Assembly: GCF_010672085.1 (NCBI RefSeq)
Contig: NZ_JAAHHT010000026.1
Location: 46,998-110,997 of the forward strand
Length of the DNA: 64,000 nucleotides
From: Okeania sp. SIO3I5
GTDB taxonomy: Bacteria; Cyanobacteriota; Cyanobacteriia; Cyanobacteriales; Microcoleaceae
Reading direction: 5' to 3'
Under the pieces are notes generated by a model. It was not told the origin of the DNA. It ran no database searches and was given only the letters and a program-made list of their open reading frames with translations. The position numbers were made by a program, and so were the translations under genes. Positions 9,144-19,414 of the stretch are shown piece after piece (position 1 is the first letter of the stretch; each line of letters begins with the position of its first letter).

Positions 9144-11696
9144 ATGCAAGAAGTACACCAAGAACAGACTTATACAGAAAAAGTCAAAATTCAAGTAGAA
9201 GACGATCGCACAGGTACCAGTCTGGATACCATCAAACGAGCGATCGCCGACAACTTATATTATCTACAAGGCAAAAACCTAGAATCTGCCACTACCTATG
9301 ACTATTATATGGCCTTAGCCTATACAGTGCGCGATCGCTTGCTCCACCGTTATCTAAAAACCACCAAAACCTACTCCAATCAAAACGTCAAAACAGTATA
9401 TTATCTCTCAGCAGAATTTCTCATGGGTCGCCAACTAGCCAAAAACCTAGTTAACGTCGGTTGTTGGGAAGTAGCACGTCAAGCCTTAGAAGAATCATGT
9501 CTGCAACTCGATGACTTAATAGAAAAAGAACCAGAACCAGGTTTAGGCAACGGCGGTTTAGGTCGCCTCGCCGCCTGTTTCCTTGACTCCCTCGCCACCC
9601 TAGAAATTCCCGCAGTAGGCTACGGTATCCGTTATGAATTTGGCATTTTCAAACAACAAATTTATAACGGCTTCCAAGTCGAACAACCCGACAAATGGTT
9701 AAGTCTCGGCAACCCTTGGGAAATACCCCGCTATGAAGAACAAGTAGAAATTAAACTGGGTGGTTACACCGAAGCTTACACAGACAAACAAGGCAACTAC
9801 CGTCTGAGGTGGGTACCTGCACGCACAGTCATCGGAATGCCTTATGATACTCTAGTACCAGGGTACAACACCAACACAGTTAATACCCTACGCCTCTGGA
9901 GTGCCAAAGCTAGTAATGAATTTGACCTGCAAATATTCGACTCTGGGGACTACAACCGCGCCGTCGAAGATAAAACTGTCTCTGAAAATATTTCCAAAGT
10001 TCTCTATCCCAATGACAACATCTTCCAAGGCAAAATGTTGCGGTTACAGCAGCAATATTTCTTTGTTAGCTGTTCTCTACAAGACATCATCCGCACTCAC
10101 TTATCTCGGAATCCCAATTTAGACAACCTCCACGAAAAAGCGGCTATTCAATTGAATGATACCCACCCCTCCATTGGCGTTGCAGAATTAATGCGACTCC
10201 TGATAGACGAACATAATATGGATTGGGAACCAGCTTGGAATATTACCCAAAATACTTTTGGCTATACCAACCATACTCTGTTAGCAGAAGCTCTAGAACG
10301 CTGGCCAGTTAGTATGTTCGCTACTCTATTGCCACGACATCTTGAAATCATCTATGAAATTAATTTCCATTTCCTAGAGCAGGTTAAAAAACGTTATCCA
10401 GGGGATGATTCCCGTTTAGCACGGATGTCACTAATCGAAGAATTTCCCGAAAAGCGTGTACGGATGGCTCATTTAGCTTGTGTCGGCGCTCATGCTATTA
10501 ATGGTGTGGCAGCATTGCATACTCAACTTTTGAAAACAGATGTCTTAAGAGATTTCTACGGACTTTTCCCGGAGAAATTTACCAATAAAACTAATGGCAT
10601 TACTCCCCGTCGTTGGTTGTTAATTAGTAACCCAAAGTTAGCATTATTAATTACAGAGAAAATTGGCAAAAATTGGATTAAGAATTTAGAGGAAATCAAA
10701 CAGCTTGAGCGGTTTATTGATGACCCGGAATTTCGCCATAATTGGAATCAGATTAAGTATGAGAATAAACAAGATTTGGCTGCTTATATTAAGGAAAATA
10801 TTGGAGTTGTAGTTAATCCTAATTCTTTGTTCGATATTCAGGTAAAAAGACTCCATGAATATAAGCGTCAACTGTTGAATGTGTTCCACATTATTACTCT
10901 TTATAATCGGATTAAAGAAAATCCAGATACGGATATTTTGCACCGCACTTTTATTTTTGGAGCAAAGGCAGCACCAGGTTATTATATGGCAAAGTTAATT
11001 ATTAAATTGATTAATGCTGTAGGGGAAATAGTGAATAATGACCAAGATGTGCGCGATCGCCTTAAGGTAGTTTTTATTCCTAATTTTTCAGTATCTCTTG
11101 GTCAGCGAATCTATCCTGCTGCGGATCTTTCTGAACAAATTTCTACTGCTGGAAAAGAAGCTTCTGGTACTGGAAATATGAAATTTTCTCTCAATGGTTC
11201 TTTAACTATTGGTACTCTGGATGGAGCAAATATTGAAATTCGCGAAGCTGTTGGTGCAGATAATTTCTTCTTATTTGGATTAACTGTTGAAGAAGTTAAA
11301 GCATTAAAATATGAAGGATATAATCCTGAACAATACTATACTTATAACCAAGAATTACGACAGGTAATTGACCGTATTGCTTCTGGTTATTTTTCACCAG
11401 GTAATCCAAGTTTATTTCATCCACTTATAGCATCTTTACTAGAAAAAGATGAATATATGTTATTGCCTGATTATCAATCTTATATTGATTGTCAGGAAAG
11501 AGTGAATGAAGCTTATCGCAACCCCGAACATTGGACTCGGATGTCAATTATTAATTCGATTAATATGGGTAGATTTTCTGCTGACCGTACTATCTGGGAA
11601 TATTGTCAGGAAATCTGGAATGTTGCACCTGTGAAAATTGATATGGAAGCATATAGTCAGGAAACAGCAGGTTTACAACGTTACTGTCAGATTTGA
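9144..11696 (+). CDS. glgP: glycogen phosphorylase
   Basis: An 850-residue GT35 alpha-glucan phosphorylase that releases glucose-1-phosphate from glycogen. Conserved blocks run the full length: DNLYYLQGK, YYLSAEFLMGRQL, EPEPGLGNGGLGRLAACFLD, QLNDTHPSIGVAELMR, FTNKTNGITPRRW, VKRLHEYKRQLLN, and the PLP site EASGTGNMKFSLNGSLTIGT with the PLP lysine at about residue 680. I chose the ATG at 9144; an in-frame TTG at 9105 would add 13 residues unlike the family, and neither has a clear Shine-Dalgarno. It stands alone, flanked by repeat-rich gaps. Confidence 0.96.
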   Translation: MQEVHQEQTYTEKVKIQVEDDRTGTSLDTIKRAIADNLYYLQGKNLESATTYDYYMALAYTVRDRLLHRYLKTTKTYSNQNVKTVYYLSAEFLMGRQLAKNLVNVGCWEVARQALEESCLQLDDLIEKEPEPGLGNGGLGRLAACFLDSLATLEIPAVGYGIRYEFGIFKQQIYNGFQVEQPDKWLSLGNPWEIPRYEEQVEIKLGGYTEAYTDKQGNYRLRWVPARTVIGMPYDTLVPGYNTNTVNTLRLWSAKASNEFDLQIFDSGDYNRAVEDKTVSENISKVLYPNDNIFQGKMLRLQQQYFFVSCSLQDIIRTHLSRNPNLDNLHEKAAIQLNDTHPSIGVAELMRLLIDEHNMDWEPAWNITQNTFGYTNHTLLAEALERWPVSMFATLLPRHLEIIYEINFHFLEQVKKRYPGDDSRLARMSLIEEFPEKRVRMAHLACVGAHAINGVAALHTQLLKTDVLRDFYGLFPEKFTNKTNGITPRRWLLISNPKLALLITEKIGKNWIKNLEEIKQLERFIDDPEFRHNWNQIKYENKQDLAAYIKENIGVVVNPNSLFDIQVKRLHEYKRQLLNVFHIITLYNRIKENPDTDILHRTFIFGAKAAPGYYMAKLIIKLINAVGEIVNNDQDVRDRLKVVFIPNFSVSLGQRIYPAADLSEQISTAGKEASGTGNMKFSLNGSLTIGTLDGANIEIREAVGADNFFLFGLTVEEVKALKYEGYNPEQYYTYNQELRQVIDRIASGYFSPGNPSLFHPLIASLLEKDEYMLLPDYQSYIDCQERVNEAYRNPEHWTRMSIINSINMGRFSADRTIWEYCQEIWNVAPVKIDMEAYSQETAGLQRYCQI

Positions 11697-11854
11697 TTGA
11701 GAGGGAACAGTCGTATGGTGAGCAAATAGGAGGGCTGTTTCATTCTCCCAAAAAGCAGAGTGTGGGAAGTGTGGGAGGTTTGGGGAGTAAGAAACTTCCA
11801 AAAAGTTGATTCAACACTTCCCCCTGTTTCCGCAGTTCCCCTCTCTAGTGATGC

Positions 11855-11961
11855 TTACAGCGCTTTTCAGATTGATGAAGCACATCGTCAGAACCAAAAC
11901 CCTGTAGGGACCTTCCATGGAACGTCCCTACTGTGGTTTACTGAAATGAAAACTGCTGTAA
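11855..11961. repeat. TACAGCGCTTTTCAG hairpin-family repeat, 107-bp copy
   Basis: Left arm TTACAGCGCTTTTCAG and degenerate right arm TGAAAACTGCTGTAA, with a second palindrome nested inside (GTAGGGAC ... GTCCCTAC around a CCATGG centre). Beyond it, 11962-12196 contains no clear gene. Confidence 0.7.
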
Positions 11962-13025
11962 AAAAAATAAAGCCAGAAAATAGGCTCAAATTATAGCTCA
12001 AATTATAGATAGACAGAGGTTGAAAAAACAAAATTTACCAGAGCAAAGTCTTATGAACGGTTGCAGCTACAGAAGGATTAACTTGAATTACTGAGAAACT
12101 GCCAGCAATAAAAGGGTAATTAACAGCTTGGCAAAATCTATGATTATCTACTACAATCTATGATTATCTATATTTGATTTGATGCTACTAGGATTCATGC
12201 GCCGAGTTATACCCAAATAATCAACAAAAAACCTTGCTGGCTAAACACGCAGGTGTGGCTCGCCATGCCTGTAATTGGGGATTATGGCTAACTAGAAACA
12301 TCCTTAATCACAATTCTAATAATCCCAATCAGAAGCTGAAATTTCCTACTACTATTGACCTGCATAAACTTCTAGTAGCAATGGTTAAACAAACATAACT
12401 ATTGGTATTATGAAGTATCTTGAGTCTGCGCCTCAATATGCTTTGAAGTATTTATCCGTTGCGAGTAAGCGTTGCTTTAGTAAAGTGTCTGGTCAACCTA
12501 AATTTAAGAAAAAAGGTAGAGACTATAGTTTTACTTGATTATGGTTCAATATCAATAGGTTTTAATCAGATCAAACTACCTCGAATTGGATGGATTAAAA
12601 CCTATGAAATATTACCAGATAATGTAACTCCTAAATCTGTAACTATTAACAGGAAAGCTGATAGATGGTTTATTAGTTTCAAAATAGATGCAGAAACTCA
12701 AATTACTGAAAAATCAGTAGATGTAGTTGGTGTAGATTTAGGCATAAAATCTTTAGCAACATTATCCACTGGCCAAGTATTTCCTGGTGCTAAATCTTAT
12801 AGAAAGTTAGAAGCTAAACTTTCCCGGTTGCAATACTTGAACCGAAATAAAGTCAAGTTTTCTAATAACTGGAAAAAAGCTCAACTTAAGATAGCTCGAG
12901 TGCATAGCCAAATAGCCAACATCAGAAAAGATACATTGCATAAACTTACTACAACAGCCGGCTAAAAACCACAGCCAAATAGTAATAGAAGACCTAAATG
13001 TATCAGGAATGATGGCAAATCATAA

Positions 13026-13053
13026 GTAGGGGCGAATGGCCATTCGCCCCTAC
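13026..13053. repeat. 28-bp perfect palindrome inserted in tnpB
   Basis: GTAGGGGCGAATGG joined directly to its reverse complement, between the codons for MMANHK and the LAVADMG block of the dead tnpB. A related GGGCGAATGG / CATTCGCCCCTAC motif sits near 43026-43050. It behaves like a minimal mobile palindrome. Confidence 0.7.
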
Positions 13054-13141
13054 TGGCAGTTGCTGATATGGGTTTTTACGAGTTCAGAAGACAGTTAGAG
13101 TACAAATGTAAGTTATATGGTTCTGAGCTAATCATTATTGA

Positions 13142-13321
13142 TATAGAATCCGGTTATATAGTATATGTTCATTATTAAATCGGACAATCGGACCATCTCC
13201 CCCAACAATACACTCTTGTATTCAACCGGATTTGATATTACTCCTTACTCCTTACTCATTACTCATTACTCATTACTCATTACTCCTCAGTAATACGATA
13301 ACTAATTACCCGGATTCTATA
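13142..13321. mobile_element. 180-bp MITE-like insertion in tnpB with 3-bp target duplication
   Basis: Terminal inverted repeats TATAGAATCCGG / CCGGATTCTATA, flanked on both sides by TGA. Removing the element plus one TGA restores the tnpB reading frame as LIIIDRWFPSSK, so insertion site and duplication are well supported. The interior has ACTCATT/ACTCCTT heptamers (about 13244-13287) and a TATTCAACCGGATTTGATAT block resembling the ends of the ATATCATG family. Confidence 0.85.
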
Positions 13322-13539
13322 TGATAGATGGTTTCCTAGCTCTAAGACTTGCAGTAGGTGTGGAGCTGTTAAAGAGTCTCTGTTGTTATCAGAGCGCGTT
13401 TTCAATTGTGAACACTGCAATTTTAGCTGTGATAGCTCCGCAACTAAGCGCGCGAACGAGACTTGAATGCAGCGTTAAATTTAGCTATGGCGGGCAGTTC
13501 GTCCGTGACAGACTGTGGACTGGGTAACGCCGACGGTAG

Positions 13540-13559
13540 GGACGTTGCATGCAACGTCC
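13540..13559. repeat. 20-bp palindrome at the tnpB 3' end
   Basis: GGACGTTGCATGCAACGTCC is a perfect palindrome. Related GACGTTGAATGCAACGTC occurs near 26978. It interrupts the end of the tnpB frame. Confidence 0.6.
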
Positions 13560-13740
13560 GTACAGCAGGAAGAGAACAGATTGTAAGCAAGAAAATCATA
13601 GATTTATATAGATAATCGTAGGTTTCTAAGAACGGAGGAAAATCCTTACCAACTTTTTGCGGTTTAGTAAAGAAAAGATCGTAGTTGCACCGAGAAACAA
13701 TGGTACATTAGCTTGCTTTTTCAAAAGTGATAAAGTATCC

Positions 13741-14015
13741 TTGACATACTCCCGACGTTGCCCTTACGGGAAAACACGGGATTCTTCAGTCTGGGAAAGC
13801 CAGACCGCTGCGCATGACAGAGGTGATGTCCTCCCCCTGTGTTGACATTGATAATAACAAAATGCTCCTAAAAGTGTCAAGGGCATATGAACGTTTAGCT
13901 TATGAAGGTATCCGAATCCGGGTCCAGGCTTTCATCCCGACGCTCCCCCTCCCCCCTATGCACGGGGGGTTAGGGGGGATGGAGAGCGCGGGACTTCCCG
14001 CCAGGAAAGTTAAAA
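13741..14015 (-). mobile_element. second orphan IS200/IS605-type right end (minus strand)
   Basis: Reverse-complement partner of the 6872-7195 segment, with the terminal block GGGCAACGTCGGGAGTATGT and TCAA at 13741 and the CACAGGGGGAGGACATCACC and CGGGAAGTCC blocks further in. It points opposite to the adjacent dead tnpB (12197-13615), so it does not belong to that copy unless there was rearrangement. A guide-RNA role is possible but unproven. Confidence 0.5.
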
Positions 14016-14205
14016 TTCATCATTTTTTCCTTCATGCTAAACTTAAAGTTCACCTAACAACTTTAACACTTTATTTTGCTTGAGCAATACTTTTACCTTT
14101 TATTTTTATAGCCTAACTCCTTGATAGAAATAGATTGAGTTGATATTTAAAATTGGTCTTGAAAACTGGATTTGGTATTACAAAAACAACTTCTGACTTC
14201 TAACT

Positions 14206-15006
14206 TTATTGACTTGGCTGCCGAAACTGATAAATATCCTTAATCACCTGCACCCAACTATCAGTAACACCCTCAAGTATCCGATCGCCTTTTTCCTTAG
14301 TCGCCACCTTAGCATCACCCAAAACACCACTACGACTCAACTCTCGTGTCAACCAAGTAAAAGGCAAATTTCCCTCCATACTCAACATACTATCTTCTGG
14401 CAAACCTTGGGGATATTCGCACACCGCCTTATCCATCCTCACCACATCCGGCAACATGGATAGCATCACGCTAGTTTCAGCATCTCCAGCATGAATTCCT
14501 AATTCCAATTCCTTCTGCGTCAACAATTCCTCACAAGGATTAGGTACGCGCCAAGCAAAGAGCGGAAATAGTAAAAAATCCTCATATTTTTGGTGCAAGT
14601 CTCGCGCCACAATCTCAAGAACTTGAGGCTGCCCACCGTGGGCGTTTAAAAATACCAACTTGCGGAATCCAGAGCGATAGATACTTTCTCCTATTTCTGT
14701 CAAAACAGCCATCAAAGTCTGGGCACTAAGAGTAATAGTGCCAGGAAAATGCCAATGCTCGTTAGATTTGCCGTAATATTGGGTAGGCAAAGCGTAGGCC
14801 GGGATATTCCGGTCTAATTTAGCCAGTGCTTTACCAGTGGCATAAGTAGCGATCGCTGAATCAACTATTAAGGGCAAATGAGGTCCGTGTTGTTCAATGG
14901 AACCTACTGGTTGAATAATTACTACATTTTCTTGATCTGGCATTGTCTCAATATCTTGCCAGGTCAGATAGGGAAAAAATCTATCTGGTGGGATAAAATT
15001 GTGCAT
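14206..15006 (-). CDS. creatininase-family metal-dependent amidohydrolase
   Basis: A 266-residue protein of the creatininase family. Metal-ligand motifs are complete: VGSIEQHGPHLPLIVDSAIA (Glu38, His40, Asp49), NEHWHFPGTITLS, FLNAHGGQ and HAGDAETSVML. Family members hydrolyse cyclic amides such as creatinine or formamido-pyrimidine intermediates, and MftE is a peptidase; the substrate here cannot be told. It begins 8 bp after the stop of the helix-turn-helix gene at 15015-15551, so the two are probably one operon. The start is supported by AGGAAGG just upstream. Confidence 0.85.
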   Translation of the reverse strand: MHNFIPPDRFFPYLTWQDIETMPDQENVVIIQPVGSIEQHGPHLPLIVDSAIATYATGKALAKLDRNIPAYALPTQYYGKSNEHWHFPGTITLSAQTLMAVLTEIGESIYRSGFRKLVFLNAHGGQPQVLEIVARDLHQKYEDFLLFPLFAWRVPNPCEELLTQKELELGIHAGDAETSVMLSMLPDVVRMDKAVCEYPQGLPEDSMLSMEGNLPFTWLTRELSRSGVLGDAKVATKEKGDRILEGVTDSWVQVIKDIYQFRQPSQ

Positions 15007-15014
15007 TTTCCTTC

Positions 15015-15551
15015 CTACGCTATGCGAATCAACTGTTCAACCTTTTCTTTATCACTTTTTCTAATACCATCTTCATATAGTTCCCACATACTGTTCACTC
15101 GTTCTACATTACCATCAAAATCATAGACTGTTACTGCGGCTAAGGTCTCAATCCAAACTGTTGCTCCACAACTATGAGGTTTTTCTGGTCGATAAACTAT
15201 CCGACAAGGACCATGAATGTCTATTTCGTGACCTGTTGCTAAATTTTTAGAACCTTGTTTAACAGAAGCCACTTTTTTCTCTGTATTTCCATTTGTTTGA
15301 TTATCCCTGAGATTATTTCTATTCACATGAACAGTCTTTTTGCCACAGTGCTGACGGGAACGCCAACGAGGTTTAGGGCCGCGCTTTTTACTTGAGATAA
15401 TTGGCATTCCGTCAAAAAGAGGTATCACCCAAGTCTTACCGTTAATTTTAGAAGCACCCATAATGCGACCTTCTTTGAGTAAGACTCGGACTCGTTGAGC
15501 TGAAATTCCTAATAGAGTTGCGGCTTCAGTTGTTCCTGCAAATGGAAACAT
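15015..15551 (-). CDS. helix-turn-helix protein with conserved C-terminal domain (paralogue of 28408-28863)
   Basis: A 178-residue protein. Residues 5-45 (TTEAATLLGISAQRVRVLLK ... GRIMGASKINGKTWVIP) look like an excisionase/MerR-type winged helix-turn-helix. A basic linker with GPKPRWRSRQ follows, then a C-terminal domain with GHEIDIHGPCRIVYRPEKP. The same layout and motifs recur in the gene at 28408-28863. It lies directly upstream of the creatininase-family gene. I infer a DNA-binding regulator, but no target is known. No clear Shine-Dalgarno precedes the ATG. Confidence 0.7.
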   Translation of the reverse strand: MFPFAGTTEAATLLGISAQRVRVLLKEGRIMGASKINGKTWVIPLFDGMPIISSKKRGPKPRWRSRQHCGKKTVHVNRNNLRDNQTNGNTEKKVASVKQGSKNLATGHEIDIHGPCRIVYRPEKPHSCGATVWIETLAAVTVYDFDGNVERVNSMWELYEDGIRKSDKEKVEQLIRIA

Positions 15552-15692
15552 AGTTTTTTTACTGTTTTATAAAACTGATACAAGGCGTCACATAAAGTGA
15601 CAATCTGGTGTTTACTTTCTGCTGACCGTTCTTCTTAACCTATGATTATTTATATAAAATGGAATAAATATAGCCTGTTCTATTCCTGCTTC

Positions 15693-15899
15693 AAACTGGC
15701 AACGTCGGCGTTATCCAGCTCCTCTGGCACACGCGGGCGAACTGCCCGTAGCTAAATTTAACGCTCTTATCAAGTCTCGATTGCAGCTAAAATTGCAGTA
15801 TTCGCAATTTGATTGCGCGCTCTGATCAAAACAGAGACTCGCGATTCAGTTCCACAGTTAGAGCAAGTTTTAGAGCGAGTTACCATTTATCCACAACAA
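15693..15899 (-). pseudogene. tnpB C-terminal remnant
   Basis: The minus strand encodes RSKTCSNCGTES followed, with frameshifts, by sequence resembling the TnpB zinc ribbon and end (AANTAILAA region, VSVLIRA), close at the DNA level to the 13340-13520 part of the dead tnpB. Only ~70 codons remain. Confidence 0.5.
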
Positions 15900-17053
15900 C
15901 CAGCTAAGTTCTAAGATTTAATAGCATATATTAGTCTTTTAGATTTAAACATAAATATAATAGCATTAAACTTCTCATTTTCACAGAAGTCAAAATGTTT
16001 CCATACAATTATTGATTTTTTTAAAATTAAAAATAGAAAACAAAGCTATATTTTTCTATACGCAATAGTAGATTATCAAACTCCCTGAAAAACAAAAGTG
16101 TACCTCACTATCTAGGCAAAGTGCTCTCGCTCAAAAGCAAACAAGTCTCTTGAATTGCTCACAAAAATATCTCATTATCTCTGACTTAGGAATCAGCTCT
16201 TATGAGGTTGAATAGTTATAAATAAATAAAATAATAGGTAATATATCCAGAAGGCAATAGAGAGAGAGTGAGGAGAAAATTTTTTGATAATTAATTAAGC
16301 GAACTTAATGTCAGTTGTCACAGATTTACCCTAGACATTCAATACAGCGCCTCTAAAATTTCAACAGTTTTTAGTTAAAATTGATTATTCTAAAATTTGT
16401 CAAAATTAGCTTCTGATAATATGTACTGGCCAACCGATATTATTGAATTTTTAGCACTCCCTTTCTCTAGCACTAGACTTGCCAATAAAAACTGTTATTA
16501 ATAATGCAATTTTGGTAAAGGCTTTAAATTACTATTCAAACTTATATCCTAAGTCGTGTAGAAAAAATTAGGAATATTTATAATATGTAGATTAAAACTC
16601 GAAAAATCTAGTGGGTCATTTCACTGCTCAGTTATCAGTACCTCCTGGAATAGAGAGGCTACGAAAATACTAAATCGAAGATTTTTTTCATCCCCTTAAA
16701 AGGGCAGGCTATCGACCTGATTTTCTGGTCAATTAAACGAACTGAGTAAATAATTTATCCTATACCCTAAACATTTTTCTTTCCCCCTACCCCATGAAAA
16801 AAATTGACACAATAGCAATCCTCATAGGGTAAAAACTCTTGAAAATTAGGAGATAATGTCAATTTAACTAGAAGGATAAGTTGTGCATAAAGGAAATCAA
16901 GATTACCTACTCAAATATTATTGGCCTTATGACTTAGTAAGATTTTTTTTGCACAATTGATAAATTTCAGTATATATTATTAATAATCCAAACAATTTTC
17001 ACTAAAATTGATTTACTATAGTACTAATAGAGTAAGGAGAATTATTAAGAACT
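15900..17053. other. 1.15-kb gap upstream of the cyAbrB gene
   Basis: No gene seen. One repeat at 16611-16737 belongs to the GTCATTT/CAGTTATCAG/CCCCTTAAAAGGG family. The last ~300 bases are very AT-rich and presumably contain the cyAbrB promoter and leader, but I could not assign -10/-35 boxes with confidence. Confidence 0.5.
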
Positions 17054-17467
17054 ATGGTTGAAAATGCCACAACTCCACTAACGGGAAAGCCTTTACTACA
17101 AAGGGTAAAAGAACTTTCTGACTTACCACGAAGGGAAACTGCTAAACGATGTGGATATTACACACTTACGAAAAGTGATGAAACTCGTGTTAATCTCACA
17201 GATTTTTATGATGCAATTTTAGCAGCAAAAGGAGTTCCTTTAGAAAAGAGTGGAACTAAAGATGGTCGCGGTAGGGAACCAACTTATCGAGTTAGCGTTC
17301 ATAAAAATGGCCAAATAGTTATAGGAGCTACTTATACTGAAACTATGGGCTTAAAACCAGGAGATGAATTTGAAATCAGGCTAGGATACAAACATATTCA
17401 TTTGAAACAAATAGATAATGAGAAAGATGATGAGACAAATGGTAATGGCTCACAAATAGAAGAATAA
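17054..17467 (+). CDS. cyAbrB-type transcriptional regulator
   Basis: A 137-residue cyanobacterial AbrB-like protein. The N-terminal part (PLLQRVKELSDLPRRETAKR CGYYTL, residues ~13-39) and the C-terminal SpoVT/AbrB-like strand-loop region (VSVHKNGQIVIGATYTETMG ... GDEFEIRL, ~82-112) are both present, ending in an acidic tail. cyAbrB proteins bind broadly and regulate carbon/nitrogen balance and hydrogenase genes. AAGGAG stands ~14 bases before the ATG. Whether it is cyAbrB1 or cyAbrB2 cannot be decided here. Confidence 0.88.
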   Translation: MVENATTPLTGKPLLQRVKELSDLPRRETAKRCGYYTLTKSDETRVNLTDFYDAILAAKGVPLEKSGTKDGRGREPTYRVSVHKNGQIVIGATYTETMGLKPGDEFEIRLGYKHIHLKQIDNEKDDETNGNGSQIEE

Positions 17468-17764
17468 GTAGAATGGGGAGTCAGGGAATTTTAATTGACT
17501 GGAACTAGAGGCTAATTTTACTTCTAAAATCATTGCCTGGTTAACGTATCAATATTGATTGTCAAGATTCCCAGATTCTCCCTAATTTTTCTCTGGCCTT
17601 GAGGTTAAATTAAAAGAAAAAAAATCTTTATTTTTATTTAACTCCACACATAAGCTTAACGTTGTATCTAATCGGACAACTATTCAAAGTGTTCCATCTG
17701 TATGGAGTAATTTGTTTATGCATGAGTTTCAGATTTACGAGAAAGGAACGGGAGCGAGAACAAG

Positions 17765-17818
17765 CCACGTCTCTTTAGAGCGTGGATGAAAAGCGAACGG
17801 CGACTTCAGTCGCCTTTT
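17765..17818 (+). other. two hairpins at the left end of the second tnpB element
   Basis: CCACGTCTCTTTAGAGCGTGG folds as a stem with CCACG/CGTGG arms (17765-17785), the kind of subterminal hairpin recognised at IS200/IS605 ends. GGCGAC-TTCA-GTCGCC followed by TTTT (17799-17818) looks like an intrinsic terminator. Both lie between cyAbrB and the dead tnpB; the hairpins are seen, their roles are inferred. Confidence 0.5.
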
Positions 17819-17855
17819 AAAAAGTGTATCTTACTTTTAATGTTATCGTATTAGC

Positions 17856-19169
17856 ATGGAGGTGATAAAGATGTATGGATGCCAACAAGAGTTAATTAAA
17901 AAAACCGAAAATCTCCCTTTTTTAGAATACTTATGCACGACGGCTAATAAGCTCATTAATTGTGGAATTTATTTGGCTAGACAATGGTATTTGAAATTGG
18001 GATATATTACGGGCAAATACAACTTAGAAAAGGAATTAAAGTCCAATATAAATTATAAGTTTTTGCACTCTCAGGCAGCACAGCAAACTCTCAGAGGAGT
18101 AGCAGAGGCATTTAAGTCTTATAAAGAGCTATCTAAGAAATACAATAAAGGGGAGTTATCAGATAAACCTCAACTGCCTAAGTACCGCAAAAAAGGAGGA
18201 ATGGGAATAATAACTTATCCATGCGCAAGCCTTAAAGCTAGATAAAGATAAAGTTAGAGTACCTTTAGGAAAAAAAGTTAAGGCCCTTTTTAAAATTGAT
18301 GCTTTTTCCCTAGACTTTCCCAGTAATCTTGAGTTTAAAGAAATCAGAGAAATTAGGATTCTGCCTCGTAACGGTTGTTTTTATGTGGAATGGGTTTATG
18401 AGTTAAAAGCTAATAAACCTCAGTTAGACAAAGATAAGGTTTTAGGTATTGACCACGGAGTTGATAACTGGTTAAGTTGTGTCTCTAATACTGGGATGAG
18501 CTTCATTATTGATGGCAAACATCTTAAGTCAAAAAACCAATGGTACAACAAACAAGTAGCCAATATTAAAAAAGATAAACCCCAAGGATTTTGGTCAAAG
18601 AAATTAGCTGGCATCACTGAGAAACGCAATAGACAAATGCGCGATGCTGTTAATAAATCAGCAAAATTAGTTATAAATCATTGCGCGAGAACATGGCATT
18701 GGTAACATAGTTTTTGGTTGGAATAAACGACAAAAAAATAGCATTGATATGGGTGCAAAAAACAACCAAAAGTTTGTACAAATCCCTACAGCTAAACTTA
18801 AAGAACGGATTAATCAGTTATCTGAATTGTACGGCATAGAGTTTATTGAAACTGAGGAATCGTACACCTCACAAGCATCGTTTTTAGATGATGATTTCCT
18901 GCCAACTATCGGTGAAAAACCTGAAAGCTGGAACCCATCAGGTAGGCGAATTAAGCGATGCAGCGCGGTCTTGGGGGTTTCCCCCATGAGCGACTGCATC
19001 AAGACAAAGAGGACTTTATCAAACTCAACATGGTTTATTAGTTAATGCTGATATTAATGGTGCGGCAAACATTCTCAAAAAAGTAGCAACAACTTTAGGA
19101 TTTTATCTTGAAGGAGTTGGTAGAGGCAATTTGACTATGCCTTTAAGAGTTCGTTTTTGGACTACTTAA
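17856..19169 (+). pseudogene. tnpB: second degraded tnpB, of a different subfamily
   Basis: Ordered pieces: an N-terminal frame (ELIKKTENLPFLEYLCTTAN ... KPQLPKYRKKGG), then RVPLGKKVKALFKIDAF, the first RuvC motif VLGIDHGVDNWLSCVSNTG, GNIVFGWNKRQKNSIDMG, the second motif ITEESYTS-like ETEESYTSQASFLDDD, and the last NADINGAANIL. There is no zinc ribbon, and the sequence is not close to the 12197 copy. Lesions are a frameshift near 18235, another near 18690 and a ~50-bp palindromic insertion at about 18957-19005. All three catalytic acid motifs survive, so decay is recent. Confidence 0.88.
18957..19005. repeat. small palindromic insertion in tnpB
   Basis: A ~49-bp segment containing GTCTTGGGGGTTTCCCCC and GACTGCATCAAGAC separates codons for SGRRIKR from those for GLYQTQHGLLVNADINGA. 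GTCTTG and CAAGAC form the outer arms, and GGGGG/CCCCC the inner. Confidence 0.65.
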
Positions 19170-19204
19170 GAATCCCCGTGTATGCACGACCGGCGAGAAG
19201 TCAA
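19170..19204 (+). mobile_element. right end of the second tnpB element
   Basis: Immediately after the tnpB stop: GAATCCCCGTGTATGCACG ... GAGAAGTCAA. It shares the GAATCCC(C)GTG and terminal GTCAA pattern with the orphan ends at 7195 and 13741, supporting their reading as element right ends. Confidence 0.5.
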
Positions 19205-19414
19205 TTCTTGTAGAAAGGTTTTTTCATAAAAAGTATTACTGTTACTAAATATTTGCTCACTCTGTCATATCAGTTATCAGTTATTAGTACCAACCCTTAT
19301 AAGGAACTCCTCAAACCATTTTCGCATATCGGGGAACGGGGAGGTCTGAGAAGATGAAGACTTTATATCAAATTCGCTTAATTCTGTATAAAAATCAGTA
19401 AATTATTCAAGATA

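Larger units (their letters stand above)
12197..13615 (+). pseudogene. tnpB: degraded tnpB (IS200/IS605-type RNA-guided nuclease gene) with nested insertions
   Basis: Pieces in order: an N-terminal block (YPNNQQKTLLAKHAGVARH), a middle frame with the first RuvC motif VVGVDLGIKSLATLSTGQ, then IVIEDLNVSGMMANHK (second catalytic acid), LAVADMGFYEFRRQLEYK, and a zinc ribbon WFPSSKTCSRCG ... CEHCNF. Several stops and frameshifts separate the pieces. Three small palindromic insertions interrupt it: a 28-bp palindrome at 13026-13053, a 180-bp element at 13142-13321 and a 20-bp palindrome at 13540-13559. It cannot make TnpB. No tnpA is visible. Confidence 0.85.

Noticed and set aside
12459..12965. 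Intact 168-residue TnpB-like gene
   Set aside because: It contains only the central part; both flanks continue in other frames and the catalytic set is incomplete, so it is part of the pseudogene.
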